Position numbers and translations under genes: made by a program. From positions 1 to 64,000 of the forward strand of contig JAICLZ010000001.1 in NCBI GenBank assembly GCA_025929535.1: a stretch of DNA of 64,000 nucleotides. Direction: 5' to 3'. Below are positions 19,534 through 29,175 of this stretch, piece after piece. This stretch comes from Gemmatimonadaceae bacterium. Lineage in GTDB: Bacteria > Gemmatimonadota > Gemmatimonadetes > Gemmatimonadales > Gemmatimonadaceae. The notes beneath the pieces were generated by a model. It made no database searches and was not told the origin of the DNA. It was given only the letters and a program-made list of their open reading frames with translations. Position 1 is the first letter of the stretch. Each line of letters starts with the position of its first letter.

Positions 19534-20334
19534 CTACAGCTTGCCGATGTTCCAGGTGAGCCCCGCGTAGTACGCGTGCGGCTGAGGTCCGGCGAGAGGG
19601 AGGATGGCGCCCGCGTCGAGCACGATCCACTTCTCGACGGTCACGGTCGGGCCCGTGAGGAAGGCGGCAGTTCCCCGCTGGCCCGCGGCTCCCGTGGTGC
19701 CCGGGAAGCCGAAGAGCTCAGCCACCCAGCCCAGTGATTTGTAGACGGGCCCTCCGCTCGAAACGGTCCAGAGGGTCGCATCGCGTGGCGCCTGGCTTCC
19801 GTTTCCGCTTCTCCGCGTGTAGCCCGCGTTCAGGTCGAGCGCGTAGTCGCCCCAATCATGACTCGAGATCAGCAAGAGCCCCGCATCCGTCGTTCCGGTT
19901 CCCGTGCCGTGGAGCGCCGATCCGGATGGCAGCTTGAGCGACGGCTGCAACGCGAAATCCCCGATTACCGGCGCATGCTCGACCGCGCGCCACTTGAGCG
20001 CCGCACTCACGTCTCCGATGCCCGAGTAGTCCGGCGTTGTTCCCGACAGGTGCACGAAGGAGCTCGCGAGCTCGAGCTGCACGCGCGGGGCGATGCCGAG
20101 CTTGAGCACCGTAGGCGTGAGGAGCGTGTGCGCGCCGCGCAGATTGTCGCACTCCACACCCGTCTCGATCTCCAGCCATCCCGGCGCGACGGTGCCCGCG
20201 TGCGTCGCGACGGTTGGGCGCTCGGGCTGCGCCGCGTGCGGATCCTCGGGTGCTGGAGTGCGGTCCGATCCCTGTGCACGTGCGACGCTCGAGAGCACGA
20301 CGAGCGCGATCGCCGCACGCGAAACGACGCGCAC
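19534..20334 (-). CDS. putative outer-membrane beta-barrel protein (transporter / phenol-degradation MetA-like)
   Basis: Signal peptide, ETGVECDN...TPTVLKLGIAPRVQLELASSFVHL...DWGDYALDLNAGYTRR...YYAGLTWNIGKL; GTG start at 20334. Confidence 0.65.
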   Translation of the reverse strand: MRVVSRAAIALVVLSSVARAQGSDRTPAPEDPHAAQPERPTVATHAGTVAPGWLEIETGVECDNLRGAHTLLTPTVLKLGIAPRVQLELASSFVHLSGTTPDYSGIGDVSAALKWRAVEHAPVIGDFALQPSLKLPSGSALHGTGTGTTDAGLLLISSHDWGDYALDLNAGYTRRSGNGSQAPRDATLWTVSSGGPVYKSLGWVAELFGFPGTTGAAGQRGTAAFLTGPTVTVEKWIVLDAGAILPLAGPQPHAYYAGLTWNIGKL

Positions 20335-20339
20335 TCGCC

Positions 20340-22280
20340 TCAGAATTCTATCTGCGCGCCGAGCTCGACCACCCGATTCGGCGGGAGCCCGAAGAACTGC
20401 GTCGCCGATTGCGCGTTGCGCGACATGATCACGAAGAGCTTCTTCCGCCAGCGCGACATCTTCGAGCGCCCGGTGGGAATGAGCTGCTCGCGTCCCAGAT
20501 AATACGATGTCTCGTTCGGTCGCAGCTTCACTCCGAGCGGCGCGCATTGCGGAAAGATCGACGGCACGTTCGGCTGCTGCATGAAGCCGTAGCGTGCGAT
20601 CACGCGATAGAAGCCCTCGCCGAGCGAGTCCACGTGCACGCGCTCCGGAGCGGGGACCTCCGGTACGTCGTCGGTGACGACGGAGAGCAGAATCACCTGG
20701 TCGTGCAGCACCTTGTTGTGCTTGAGATGGTGCAACAGCACCACCGGTGCGCCACTCTCATCCGACGTCATGAAGACGGCGGTGCCCGGCACGCGCGGCG
20801 GCTGACGGCGCTTCACGTCATCGAGAAAGAGCGCGATCGGAAGACTGCCTTCGCGCAGCAGGGTGTGCAGCGCGCGCCGTCCGTGATTCCACGTGGTCAT
20901 CATGAGGTACACCGCAAGCGCGGCCGCGAGCGGGAACCAGCCGCCCGACTCGATCTTGATCACGTTCGCGACGAGGAATGCGCCGTCGATCGTGAGAAAG
21001 ACCGTGAGGAACAGAAACGCCTGAGAGCGATTCCATCCCCAGTGGCGACGCGCGATCTGCGTGAACAGAATCGTGGTGATCACCATGGTGCCCGTGACCG
21101 CGATGCCGTACGCGGAGGCGAGCGCGCTCGAGGACCCGAAGAAGATCACGAGCGCGATGCTGCCGACCATGAGCGCGCGATTCACCTGCGGAATGAAGAT
21201 CTGCCCGGCCTCCAGCTTCGACGTGTGCGTCACCGTGAGCCTGGGCGAATATCCCAGCTGCATCGCCTGGTGCGTGAGCGAGAAGGCGCCCGAGATGAGC
21301 GCCTGAGAGGCGATCACCGCCGCAGCCGTTGCGAGGATCAGCATCGGATAGATGAGCGCGCCCGGGATGAGCCGGTAGAACGGATTGAACGAGGCAGTGG
21401 GATCGCGCAGGAGCAGCGCTCCCTGCCCAAAATAGTTTAGGAGCAGGCAGGGGAACACATAGACGGCCCACGCGAGGCGGATCGGCAGCCGCCCGAAGTG
21501 CCCCATGTCCGCGTACAATGCCTCGGCTCCCGTAACGGCGAGCACGACGGAGCCGAGAATGAAGATGCCGTGCCATCCGTGGTTTCCGAAGAACTGAACC
21601 GCGTACCACGGATTCACCGCCTTGAGGATCGACGGCTCCTTCGCGATCTCCATCGCGCCGAAGAGCGCGATACTTCCGAACCAGAGCGTCATCACCGGGC
21701 CGAACACCCGGCCGATCTTCGTCGTGCCGCCGCGCTGGAAGAGAAACAGCACGAAGAGCACGATCACACTGATCGGCACGACGAGATGTTTCAGCGCCGG
21801 CGTCGCCACGTCGATGCCCTCCACGGCGCCGAGCACCGAGACCGCCGGCGTGATCACGCCATCGCCGTACAGCAGCGCGGCGCCGAAGAGTCCGAGCGCG
21901 CCGAGTATCATGAGCCGCACGGAATCGTGGTCGCGATGCAGGCGCTGCTGGATGAGTGCGAGCAGGGCGAGGATTCCGCCCTCGCCGTCATTGTCCGCGC
22001 GCATGATGAAGAAGATGTATTTGATCGTGACGACCATCGTGAGCGCCCACACGATCAGCGAGAGCACGCCGAAGACGTTCTCGGGAGTGGGAGGCACGGC
22101 TGCCCCTGCCGGACCGCCGGGCTCGACGCGGAAGCATTGCTTCATCGCGTAGAGCGGGCTCGTCCCGATGTCGCCGTAGACGACGCCGAGCGCGGTGAGC
22201 GAGAGTAGTGCGAGTCGCTTACCGGAGGGGTTCGGCTCGAGTACGGGCCGCTCGCGGGCGGCTGGGAAGGTGGCGGTCAC
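20340..22280 (-). CDS. kup: KUP-family potassium transporter
   Basis: LALLSLTALGVVYGDIGTSPLYAMKQCF...YGDGVITPAVSVLGAVEG. Confidence 0.96.
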   Translation of the reverse strand: MTATFPAARERPVLEPNPSGKRLALLSLTALGVVYGDIGTSPLYAMKQCFRVEPGGPAGAAVPPTPENVFGVLSLIVWALTMVVTIKYIFFIMRADNDGEGGILALLALIQQRLHRDHDSVRLMILGALGLFGAALLYGDGVITPAVSVLGAVEGIDVATPALKHLVVPISVIVLFVLFLFQRGGTTKIGRVFGPVMTLWFGSIALFGAMEIAKEPSILKAVNPWYAVQFFGNHGWHGIFILGSVVLAVTGAEALYADMGHFGRLPIRLAWAVYVFPCLLLNYFGQGALLLRDPTASFNPFYRLIPGALIYPMLILATAAAVIASQALISGAFSLTHQAMQLGYSPRLTVTHTSKLEAGQIFIPQVNRALMVGSIALVIFFGSSSALASAYGIAVTGTMVITTILFTQIARRHWGWNRSQAFLFLTVFLTIDGAFLVANVIKIESGGWFPLAAALAVYLMMTTWNHGRRALHTLLREGSLPIALFLDDVKRRQPPRVPGTAVFMTSDESGAPVVLLHHLKHNKVLHDQVILLSVVTDDVPEVPAPERVHVDSLGEGFYRVIARYGFMQQPNVPSIFPQCAPLGVKLRPNETSYYLGREQLIPTGRSKMSRWRKKLFVIMSRNAQSATQFFGLPPNRVVELGAQIEF

Positions 22281-22327
22281 GCGCGGCCTGCGTGCAAGAA
22301 GCGCGCGGAGCTACGGATGAGGAGGAT

Positions 22328-23341
22328 TCAGCGCTCCGGGTGTAGTCGCGCGTCGAGAAACGCGACGCTCTCGGTCCAGCTCTCGTGCGCCTGCTTCGTA
22401 TCGACGCGCGAAAACTCGTGTCCCCCGGGCGGATTGTGCCATTCCTTGTACGTGTAGAGGCCGGCGCTGTCCTTCCCCGCGACGTGCATCGAATCGCGAA
22501 GGTTGTGATTTTCCGGGATGAACACGTCCTGGTCGTTGTCGGCGGCGTGCACCAGCAGCGGTACCCGGAGCTCGCGTGCGTGCGTGATCGGCGACCGCTC
22601 GAGGTATGGCTTCGGATTCTGCTCGAACGTACCGCCGTATCCCTTCTGTGCGGCGAAGGTTCTGCGATAGTTCTCCGAGTGCATCTTCATGCGCGTGGGA
22701 AGATCCGCCACCGGCACGTGCGCGACGGCCACCTTGAACAGCTCCGGCCTGCGAAAGATCGCATGGAGCGTGATGAACCCGCCGTGGCTCCATCCCATGA
22801 TGCCCAGGCGGTCCAGATCCGCCCACGGCACGTACTCCGCCAGGTAGTCGCGGGCGCGAATGCAATCCTCGACTTCCTTTCCGCCGTAGTCGATCGCGTC
22901 GTAGTGCTCGCGTCCGTAGCCCGTGCTGCCGCGATACTCGGGAGCCACGATGACGTATCCGCGCGAGACCAGTGAGCGCACCTCTGGTATGTAGAGCGGC
23001 TCGAAGTCACCGTGCACGCCGCCGTGAACCATGATGATTGCAGGATGCTTTCGCGTGGTATCGCGAGGCATGAACACGTATGCCGGAATGATCATGTCGT
23101 CCGCGCCCGCATACATCACCTTGCGCACGAGCATCTCGCCGCCGAGCTGCAGCTGAAAATCAATGTCGCTGTACCGCTTGAAGAGCATCTGCTGCGTGTA
23201 GTCATCGATGCCGGACTCGGCGCCGACCATCGTGCGACTCGGTCCGGCATGTCCACTCGCGCAAGCCGAGGCCAGCAGGAGTGCAGCGATGAGACCGATC
23301 GTTTTCGCTCGTGCGGACCGGAGATGTGACAATCGAGACAT
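22328..23341 (-). CDS. S9-family (prolyl oligopeptidase-like) alpha/beta hydrolase lipoprotein
   Basis: Lipobox LLLASACASG; catalytic GIMGWSHGGFITL, HAADNDQDVFIPENH, GGHEF; start trimmed to the ATG at 23341. Confidence 0.88.
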   Translation of the reverse strand: MSRLSHLRSARAKTIGLIAALLLASACASGHAGPSRTMVGAESGIDDYTQQMLFKRYSDIDFQLQLGGEMLVRKVMYAGADDMIIPAYVFMPRDTTRKHPAIIMVHGGVHGDFEPLYIPEVRSLVSRGYVIVAPEYRGSTGYGREHYDAIDYGGKEVEDCIRARDYLAEYVPWADLDRLGIMGWSHGGFITLHAIFRRPELFKVAVAHVPVADLPTRMKMHSENYRRTFAAQKGYGGTFEQNPKPYLERSPITHARELRVPLLVHAADNDQDVFIPENHNLRDSMHVAGKDSAGLYTYKEWHNPPGGHEFSRVDTKQAHESWTESVAFLDARLHPER

Positions 23342-23581
23342 GAGGAGCGAAGAAGGTTGAGCAGGGCACCAGAGCGCCAGTTGAAAGGTGGGTACCGGCG
23401 CCGGCATTCGCGAGTACTCCACCTGCGCGATCCGTTTTTGCAGCCGGGATGAAAGACCGCTCGGCCGTCCGACACCGCCAGGCGCACTCAACGTTCGGCA
23501 CGTGGATTGCCCTTGTTGAGGTCAACGGACTGCCGCGTTCAGGCAACCGGACGTCAACGCTTCAACGTATAGAGGTGCTCC

Positions 23582-23833
23582 ATGGACAAGAACAACAACA
23601 TGGCCGACAAGGGCATGGCCAACGAGATCAAGGGCAACGTCAAGGAGACCGTCGGAAAGGTTCGCGGCGACCTCGGCGATGCCGTCGACGATAGCAGCGA
23701 GCATCTGAAGGGGCGTGCTCAGCAGGCCAAGGGAAACATCCAGAAGAACGTCGGCAAGGCGGAGCAGAAGATCGACGAGCACGTCAATCGCTCGAGCTCG
23801 GATCACGACGACGACGGCGCGAAGAAGTACTGA
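23582..23833 (+). CDS. CsbD family stress protein
   Basis: MADKGMANEIKGNVKETVGKVRGDLGDAVDDSSEHLKGRAQQAKGNIQKNVGKAE. Confidence 0.88.
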   Translation: MDKNNNMADKGMANEIKGNVKETVGKVRGDLGDAVDDSSEHLKGRAQQAKGNIQKNVGKAEQKIDEHVNRSSSDHDDDGAKKY

Positions 23834-23868
23834 CCGCAGCCGCAGGCCAGCAGTCGCATTCTGAAACG

Positions 23869-23904
23869 AGCCGGCCCGGAGCACTCGCTCCGGGCCGGCT
23901 TTTC
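23869..23904 (+). terminator. rho-independent terminator between csbD and the convergent CnrX-like gene
   Basis: Perfect 14-bp stem AGCCGGCCCGGAGC-actc-GCTCCGGGCCGGCT followed by TTTT. Confidence 0.9.
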
Positions 23905-24271
23905 ACTTCTGCTTGGAGTCGTCCTTCTTCGATTCGTCCACCCAGTCCTGAAAGCGCTGCTGCTGCGCGGGATCGAGGAGCCGCTTGATCTGCACACGCG
24001 TGGCCTCACGCACCGAATCGAGCTGCGGGCGAACCGGGGCGACGATCCTGCTCAGCTCGCGATGCCGAATATCGAGCAGGCTGTCCACCTGCGCGCGCTG
24101 GAGCGGGGTGAGCTGCAGCTTCGAGGCCATGTACGCACGCACCGCCTCCCGGTCCGTGTTGGCGTCGCACGCGGGGCGCGTGAGCACGCGATCCAGCGAG
24201 AATCCAAGAGCGCCTCCACACAGGAGGGTGCCGAGAAGAAAGCCCACGGCCATCGACTTCGATTTCCTCAT
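23903..24271 (-). CDS. periplasmic heavy-metal sensor-like protein (CnrX/Spy/CpxP type)
   Basis: Single N-terminal TM then LQLTPLQRAQVDSLLDIRHRELSRIVAPVRPQLDSVREATRVQIKRLLDPAQQQRFQDW (LTxxQ-type). Confidence 0.75.
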   Translation of the reverse strand: MRKSKSMAVGFLLGTLLCGGALGFSLDRVLTRPACDANTDREAVRAYMASKLQLTPLQRAQVDSLLDIRHRELSRIVAPVRPQLDSVREATRVQIKRLLDPAQQQRFQDWVDESKKDDSKQK

Positions 24272-24284
24272 CGCAAACTCCGGC

Positions 24285-24656
24285 TCATGGACCCATCACG
24301 TAGCGAAGCGTGACATCCCGCGACGCTTCGCGCTCCGTCTCGCTCGCCACCTGTACCGGAGCGACGCGGCTCGACTCGATCTCCCGGTATGCCGCGAGCG
24401 AGCGCGCATGGTTGGAATGCTGCGCGACCAGCGCCGCCATGACCAATGCTGCGGCACCGGCAATCGCGAGCCCGTGACGCCACCGGGACAGCTGCCGCCA
24501 CCAGCTATCTTCCTCGTTCGCGCTCACTCGCGCGAGAATGCGACGCTCCAGCCCTTCCCAGAACGCCTCGCCACCCGGGGGCGCATGGATGGCCCGCAGC
24601 GCGCGCGTCAATTCGTCATCCCGTCCGTCGGGTCCGATTCGCGGCTCCATCTTCAT
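24285..24656 (-). CDS. putative single-TM anti-sigma factor
   Basis: Start overlaps the ECF sigma stop by 4 nt; cytosolic N-terminus, one TM (HGLAIAGAAALVMAALVAQ); no zinc anti-sigma Cys/His motif. Confidence 0.55.
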   Translation of the reverse strand: MKMEPRIGPDGRDDELTRALRAIHAPPGGEAFWEGLERRILARVSANEEDSWWRQLSRWRHGLAIAGAAALVMAALVAQHSNHARSLAAYREIESSRVAPVQVASETEREASRDVTLRYVMGP

Positions 24657-25279
24657 CGCTCACTCCAGAGGTCGCGCAGCTGTTCTCGCAGCGACGCGCG
24701 CGCATGGTGAAGGTCCGATCGTGCCGTCCCCTCGGGAATTCCCAGCATCGTTCCGATCTCGCCGTGCGTGTAGCCCTCGACGTCGTGCAGCACCAACACC
24801 GATCGCTGCCGGCCGGGAAGTACCTCGAGTGCCACAGTGAGCCTTCCCCGAAGCTCGGATCGCTCCGAGGGGTCGAACTGGGGCATGGACAGCGTTTCCG
24901 GCAACGAATCCGCGTCCCGCACCTTTCTGCGCCTGCCGATGTCCAGCGCCGCATTGGCGACGATGCGGTTGAGCCACGCGGCGAACGCCTGCTCCGGCCG
25001 AAAACGCTCCAATGCCCTGTACGCGTGCAGAAAGCCGTCCTGCACCGCATCCTCGGCGTCCTCGTGCGTGGCGCAGATCGCCCGCGCCACTGCGTACGCG
25101 CGGCGCATGTGCGTGTGGACGAGCATCGCGAACGCCGTTTCGCTCCCGCCCTGGGCCTCGTGCACGAGTGCACGTTCGCTGTCCGGCTGAGCGGACTCAG
25201 CCGTGGGCGCAGCCAACGGACGATCGAATATGTGGAGCGGAAGAGCGGTCATATCGGATGATCGTGACGACTCGATCAT
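24653..25279 (-). CDS. ECF-type RNA polymerase sigma factor
   Basis: HEDAEDAVQDGFLHAYRALERFRPEQAFAAWLNRIVANAALD...LPGRQRSVLVLHDVEGYTHGEIGTMLGIPEGTARSDLHHAR; an alternative GTG at 25318 would overlap the HD gene stop. Confidence 0.93.
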   Translation of the reverse strand: MIESSRSSDMTALPLHIFDRPLAAPTAESAQPDSERALVHEAQGGSETAFAMLVHTHMRRAYAVARAICATHEDAEDAVQDGFLHAYRALERFRPEQAFAAWLNRIVANAALDIGRRRKVRDADSLPETLSMPQFDPSERSELRGRLTVALEVLPGRQRSVLVLHDVEGYTHGEIGTMLGIPEGTARSDLHHARASLREQLRDLWSER

Positions 25280-25314
25280 ACGCACCGCGGCGGCACAGCG
25301 TTGACCATGCCGGC

Positions 25315-25935
25315 TCACCCGGCAACGGCTGATCCCTTGAGCCCGATCGAGTCCGCGACCGGCCGCAACGCCTCGATCACGAACTGAATGTGCTCATCCA
25401 GCTCCACTCCCAGCTCGGAGGCGCCCAGGAGCACATCCTCGCGGCTCACGCCACGCGCGAACCCCTTGTCCTTCATTTTCTTACGCACCGAGCGGCAATC
25501 CAGATCGAGCACGCTCTTCGATGGACGCACGAGCGCCGAGGCGGTGATCAGCCCCGTGAGCTCATCCACCGCGAAGAGCGCCTTGGCCATCGTCGTCTCC
25601 CGCGCCACGCCGCAATAGGTGGCGTGCCCCAGGATGGCCTGGAGCATGTCCTCCGGGTAGCGGTGCTCGCGAAGGATCCGCACGCCCTGCGCAGGATGCT
25701 CCTCGGTGGCGGAGTGCGCGTTGTTGGGAAAGCGCTCGTAGTCGAAGTCGTGGAGCAGCCCCGTGAGCCCCCATCGCTCCGGGTCCTCTCCGAAGCGCGC
25801 CGCGTACGCGCGCATCGCCGCCTCCACGGAGAGCATGTGCGCGCGCAGGGATTCGCTGTCGGTGTACTCGTGCACGAGCGCGAGAGCATCCTCGCGCGAG
25901 GGCAACGTCGTTCCTGGAGCAGACGCAGTGCTCAT
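25315..25935 (-). CDS. HD-domain hydrolase
   Basis: LRAHMLSVEAAMRAYA...WGLTGLLHDFDYERFPNN...HPAQGVRILRE; ATGA overlap with the upstream HlyD/EmrA gene. Confidence 0.85.
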   Translation of the reverse strand: MSTASAPGTTLPSREDALALVHEYTDSESLRAHMLSVEAAMRAYAARFGEDPERWGLTGLLHDFDYERFPNNAHSATEEHPAQGVRILREHRYPEDMLQAILGHATYCGVARETTMAKALFAVDELTGLITASALVRPSKSVLDLDCRSVRKKMKDKGFARGVSREDVLLGASELGVELDEHIQFVIEALRPVADSIGLKGSAVAG

Positions 25936-27065
25936 CACTTCCTGATGTCCGTGTGTGCGACGACCGACATGCCCGGGCGCAGCGGATGCGTGGCGCCGCA
26001 TCCCTTCGTGATGGCGATGCGCACCGGCAGGCGCTGCACCACCTTCGTGAAATTGCCTGTCGCATTGTCCGGAGGCAACAGCGCGAACCGCGCCCCCGTC
26101 GCTCCACTCAGACTCTGTATCTTCCCCTCGGCCTCGCATCCCGGATACGCATCTACCTCGAGGGCGACCGGCTGACCCACGTGCATCCGGTTGAGCTGGG
26201 TCTCCTTGAAGTTTGCAGTCACCCAGGTGCCCGTGTCGGCAACGATCGACATCAGCGTCTGCCCGGGCTGTACCAGCTGTCCGACCTCCACCTGCTTCTT
26301 CGAGATCGTTCCCGTTTCGGGTGCCGTGACGTTCGTGTAGCTCAGCTGAAGCTTCGCGTTTTCGAGCGACGCCTGCGCCGCCTCCAGTCTCGCCTGCGCG
26401 AGACGCACGCCGGCCTGTGCGTTCTGCACGGTGCCGCCCGCGGCAGCCGCCTGGCGCTGCAGCGCCTCGACGTCCGCCGAGGCGGCCGCGGCCGCGGCCT
26501 GCGCTGCGTCGAGCTGCTGCGCCGACACGATCTGCTTCGACACGAGATCGCGCATGCGCGCGAGATCGGCGTTCGCCTTTTGCTGGTTTGCGAGCGCCGC
26601 CTGGATCTGCGCGTCAAGAGCCGAGCGCTGTCCCGAGGCCGTGGCCACGGCGGCTTGCGATTGGCCCGTGAACTGCCGCCCGCCGGCCGCCGACTGCGCC
26701 GCGGCGAGATCCGCATCCGCCTGTGCGACCTTCACCCTGTATTCGGCATCATCGATGCGCACGAGCGCCTGCCCATTCCGCACCGAGTCGTTGTCCTGCA
26801 CGAGGACCGCCGTCACGTAGCCGCCGACCTTCGCGAGCACGGGCACGATGTGTCCGTCGACCTGCGCGTTGTCGGTGGTCTCGTGTGCGCGCGAGTAGAT
26901 GAACGTCTTGATCGCCCAGGTGAGCGCGATCGCTGCGGCAACCACCACGACACCGATGATGATCTTCTTGCGCGTCGTGCGTTTCGCGGGCGGTGTCACG
27001 ACGGGCTCACGCGGCGGCGTCGTCGTTGGCGATGGCTTGCTCATTTGCTCGGTGGTCGTCCCCAT
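25935..27065 (-). CDS. HlyD/EmrA-family membrane fusion protein
   Basis: RAHETTDNAQVDGHIVPVLAKVGGYVTAVLVQDNDSVRNGQALVRIDD...TNVTAPETGTISKKQVEVGQLVQPGQTL...WVTANFKETQL. Confidence 0.93.
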   Translation of the reverse strand: MGTTTEQMSKPSPTTTPPREPVVTPPAKRTTRKKIIIGVVVVAAAIALTWAIKTFIYSRAHETTDNAQVDGHIVPVLAKVGGYVTAVLVQDNDSVRNGQALVRIDDAEYRVKVAQADADLAAAQSAAGGRQFTGQSQAAVATASGQRSALDAQIQAALANQQKANADLARMRDLVSKQIVSAQQLDAAQAAAAAASADVEALQRQAAAAGGTVQNAQAGVRLAQARLEAAQASLENAKLQLSYTNVTAPETGTISKKQVEVGQLVQPGQTLMSIVADTGTWVTANFKETQLNRMHVGQPVALEVDAYPGCEAEGKIQSLSGATGARFALLPPDNATGNFTKVVQRLPVRIAITKGCGATHPLRPGMSVVAHTDIRK

Positions 27066-27140
27066 GTTGCTGATCCTCAGTGTCGTATGACGGTCGTTCG
27101 TCGTCGAGCTCAGTGAAGCGTGTGCGTCGTGCGTGTCGGG

Positions 27141-28490
27141 CTAGGGAAGCGTCGTGACGGAGCCCACCGCCCGTGCCAATGCCACTTTCGCGCCCTGATA
27201 GCTCGCCAGTGCATCCACGGCCTGCGTGCGCGCGGTGTTGAGCGCGAGCGACGCGGTGATCACGTCCGCATTGCCGGCGACGCCCGCCCGGAAACGCTCC
27301 TGCGCCTGCGCGACTTCCTGCTGCGCCAGCCTCAACGCCTCGCGAACCGCGTCCGCCTCCTGGCGCGCCGACGCGAGATCGAGCAGCGCACCACGGACCT
27401 CGATCGCCACCTGCTGTCGCAGGTCGCGCCGGCGAACATCGATCTCGTTCGCCATCGCTTTCGCTTCCTCGATCCGGCCTTCGCGGTGCAGGCCGTCGAA
27501 GATCGGAATGGACAGCTGGATTCCCCAGTCGTAGGTGCCGAGGTAGCGCTGGTCTCCGATGTAGCCGTAGTCGCCGAAGGCCGAGAGCGACGGGAGTCGC
27601 TCGGCCTTGATCGCCGTGACGTGCTGTTGGGCCGCACGGATCTGTTCGTCAGCCGCCCGCAGATCGGGACGCGCGTGCATTGCAGCCTCGATCGCGCCTG
27701 CCTCGTCGATCGTGGTGTCGCGGACATCGAGCTTGGTGAGGCTGTCGGCGAGCGTGACGTTGGCGGTGAGCGGCTCGCCCAACGCGCGCAGCAGATCGAG
27801 ACGGGCGCGATCGCGCTCGTTGCGGGCGACGATCAGCTGCGCGCGCACGGACGCGAACTGCGACTGCGCCCGCGTGACATCGAGCGCAACGCCGACTCCG
27901 GCGCGCAGCTCCTCGCGCGAGATCCCGAGCAGCGAGTCGGCCAGCACCGAATCCGCCTGGCGCGCCCCGAGCTGGGCGTCGGCCCGCTGCGCGCGCAGAT
28001 ATGCGCTCGCGGCGTTCTGTGCGGAGATCTCCGCTTCGTTCTCCGCCGTCGCGCCAAACGCGCGCGCCGTCGTGCGCGCGCTCTTCACCCGCTGCAGCGC
28101 GGCGAAGTCGAGGAAGTTCTCGGAAATCTTCCCGCGCACATCGAAGAGGTTCACCGGGCCGATCACCTGGCCTCGCGGATCGAAGCCGGGGAACGGAATT
28201 CCGAACGTGGCCGTGTTGAACGAGCGGCCGTTCTCCTCCGCGTATCCCGAGACCGAGGGCAGCAGATCGGAGCGGCTCTGCATGATGCGCGCACTCGCCT
28301 GCTCGGCGCGATAGCGCGCCTGAATCGCCGATGCGTTCTGCCGGGCGGCGAGGCGCGCCGCGTCGCCCAGGGTGAGCGGGTGCGTAATGGCGGAGTCTTG
28401 CGCGCGGGCGGGTGCTGCGAATGCGAGCAGGAGAATCGCGGACAGGATGCGAGAACCAAAGGTCATCCTCGCGGTCATGCTGATGGTCAT
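27141..28490 (-). CDS. TolC-family outer membrane efflux protein
   Basis: Signal peptide plus two OEP-like repeats (ARLAARQNASAIQARYRAEQASARIMQSRSDLLPSVSG; FDGLHREGRIEEAKA). Confidence 0.92.
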   Translation of the reverse strand: MTISMTARMTFGSRILSAILLLAFAAPARAQDSAITHPLTLGDAARLAARQNASAIQARYRAEQASARIMQSRSDLLPSVSGYAEENGRSFNTATFGIPFPGFDPRGQVIGPVNLFDVRGKISENFLDFAALQRVKSARTTARAFGATAENEAEISAQNAASAYLRAQRADAQLGARQADSVLADSLLGISREELRAGVGVALDVTRAQSQFASVRAQLIVARNERDRARLDLLRALGEPLTANVTLADSLTKLDVRDTTIDEAGAIEAAMHARPDLRAADEQIRAAQQHVTAIKAERLPSLSAFGDYGYIGDQRYLGTYDWGIQLSIPIFDGLHREGRIEEAKAMANEIDVRRRDLRQQVAIEVRGALLDLASARQEADAVREALRLAQQEVAQAQERFRAGVAGNADVITASLALNTARTQAVDALASYQGAKVALARAVGSVTTLP

Positions 28491-29155
28491 GTATGCACGT
28501 GTGATGCGGTGGGCGCTGGAGCCTGGCCGATCGCGTGCAGACAGAAGTCCACGAGCTGATCGAGCACCTGGTTGTCGGACAGATCGCGCATGAAGGGAAT
28601 CCGTGCGCGTTTCGCGGCCCACACGCCGTGCACGAAGAGCACGGAGTGGAGCATGCGACCGGCGGCGAGAGGATCGATCTCGCGGAACTCTCCGGACTCG
28701 ATACCGCGCGTGACGATGCCGGCGAGAATGCGCATGGAGCGCATGGGCACCTCCTCGATGAACTGCTCGTACAGATCGGGGAAGTGGTGCAGCTCGCTCA
28801 GAATGAGGCGGTAGAGAATCTCGAACGGCGGCGTGCGGACGTAGTCCCAGGAGTTGCGCAGATACGCCCGGAGCTGTTCGCGCGCGGTGGCGCTCTCCGA
28901 GATCATGGCCTCGACGGATGCGATGTGCCGCGATGGAATCTCGCGAATCATCTCGCAGAAGAGCGCTTCCTTATTGGGGAAGTAGAGATAGATGGTGCCC
29001 TTGGAGACCCCGGCCGAGCGGGCGATGTCTTCCAGCCGAGCCGCGGCGAGCCCGCGCTCACCAAAGACCTCGAGCGCTGCGTCGAGGATCTGGCGCGGGC
29101 GTTCGCCGGGAAGGCGCCGCCAGCGCGGTGAGTTGGCGTGTGTGGACTCAGACAT
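28487..29155 (-). CDS. TetR/AcrR family transcriptional regulator
   Basis: RRLPGERPRQILDAALEVFGERGLAAARLEDIARSAGVSKGTIYLYFPNKEALF HTH. Confidence 0.95.
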   Translation of the reverse strand: MSESTHANSPRWRRLPGERPRQILDAALEVFGERGLAAARLEDIARSAGVSKGTIYLYFPNKEALFCEMIREIPSRHIASVEAMISESATAREQLRAYLRNSWDYVRTPPFEILYRLILSELHHFPDLYEQFIEEVPMRSMRILAGIVTRGIESGEFREIDPLAAGRMLHSVLFVHGVWAAKRARIPFMRDLSDNQVLDQLVDFCLHAIGQAPAPTASHVHT

Positions 29156-29175
29156 CCGGGTGGTGTGGTTGCACG

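Noticed and set aside
25315-25935. HD-domain protein as a CRISPR Cas3 or CBASS/Thoeris-type effector
   Set aside because: Single small HD protein with no cyclase, effector, or Cas genes nearby; resembles ordinary HDIG-type hydrolases.
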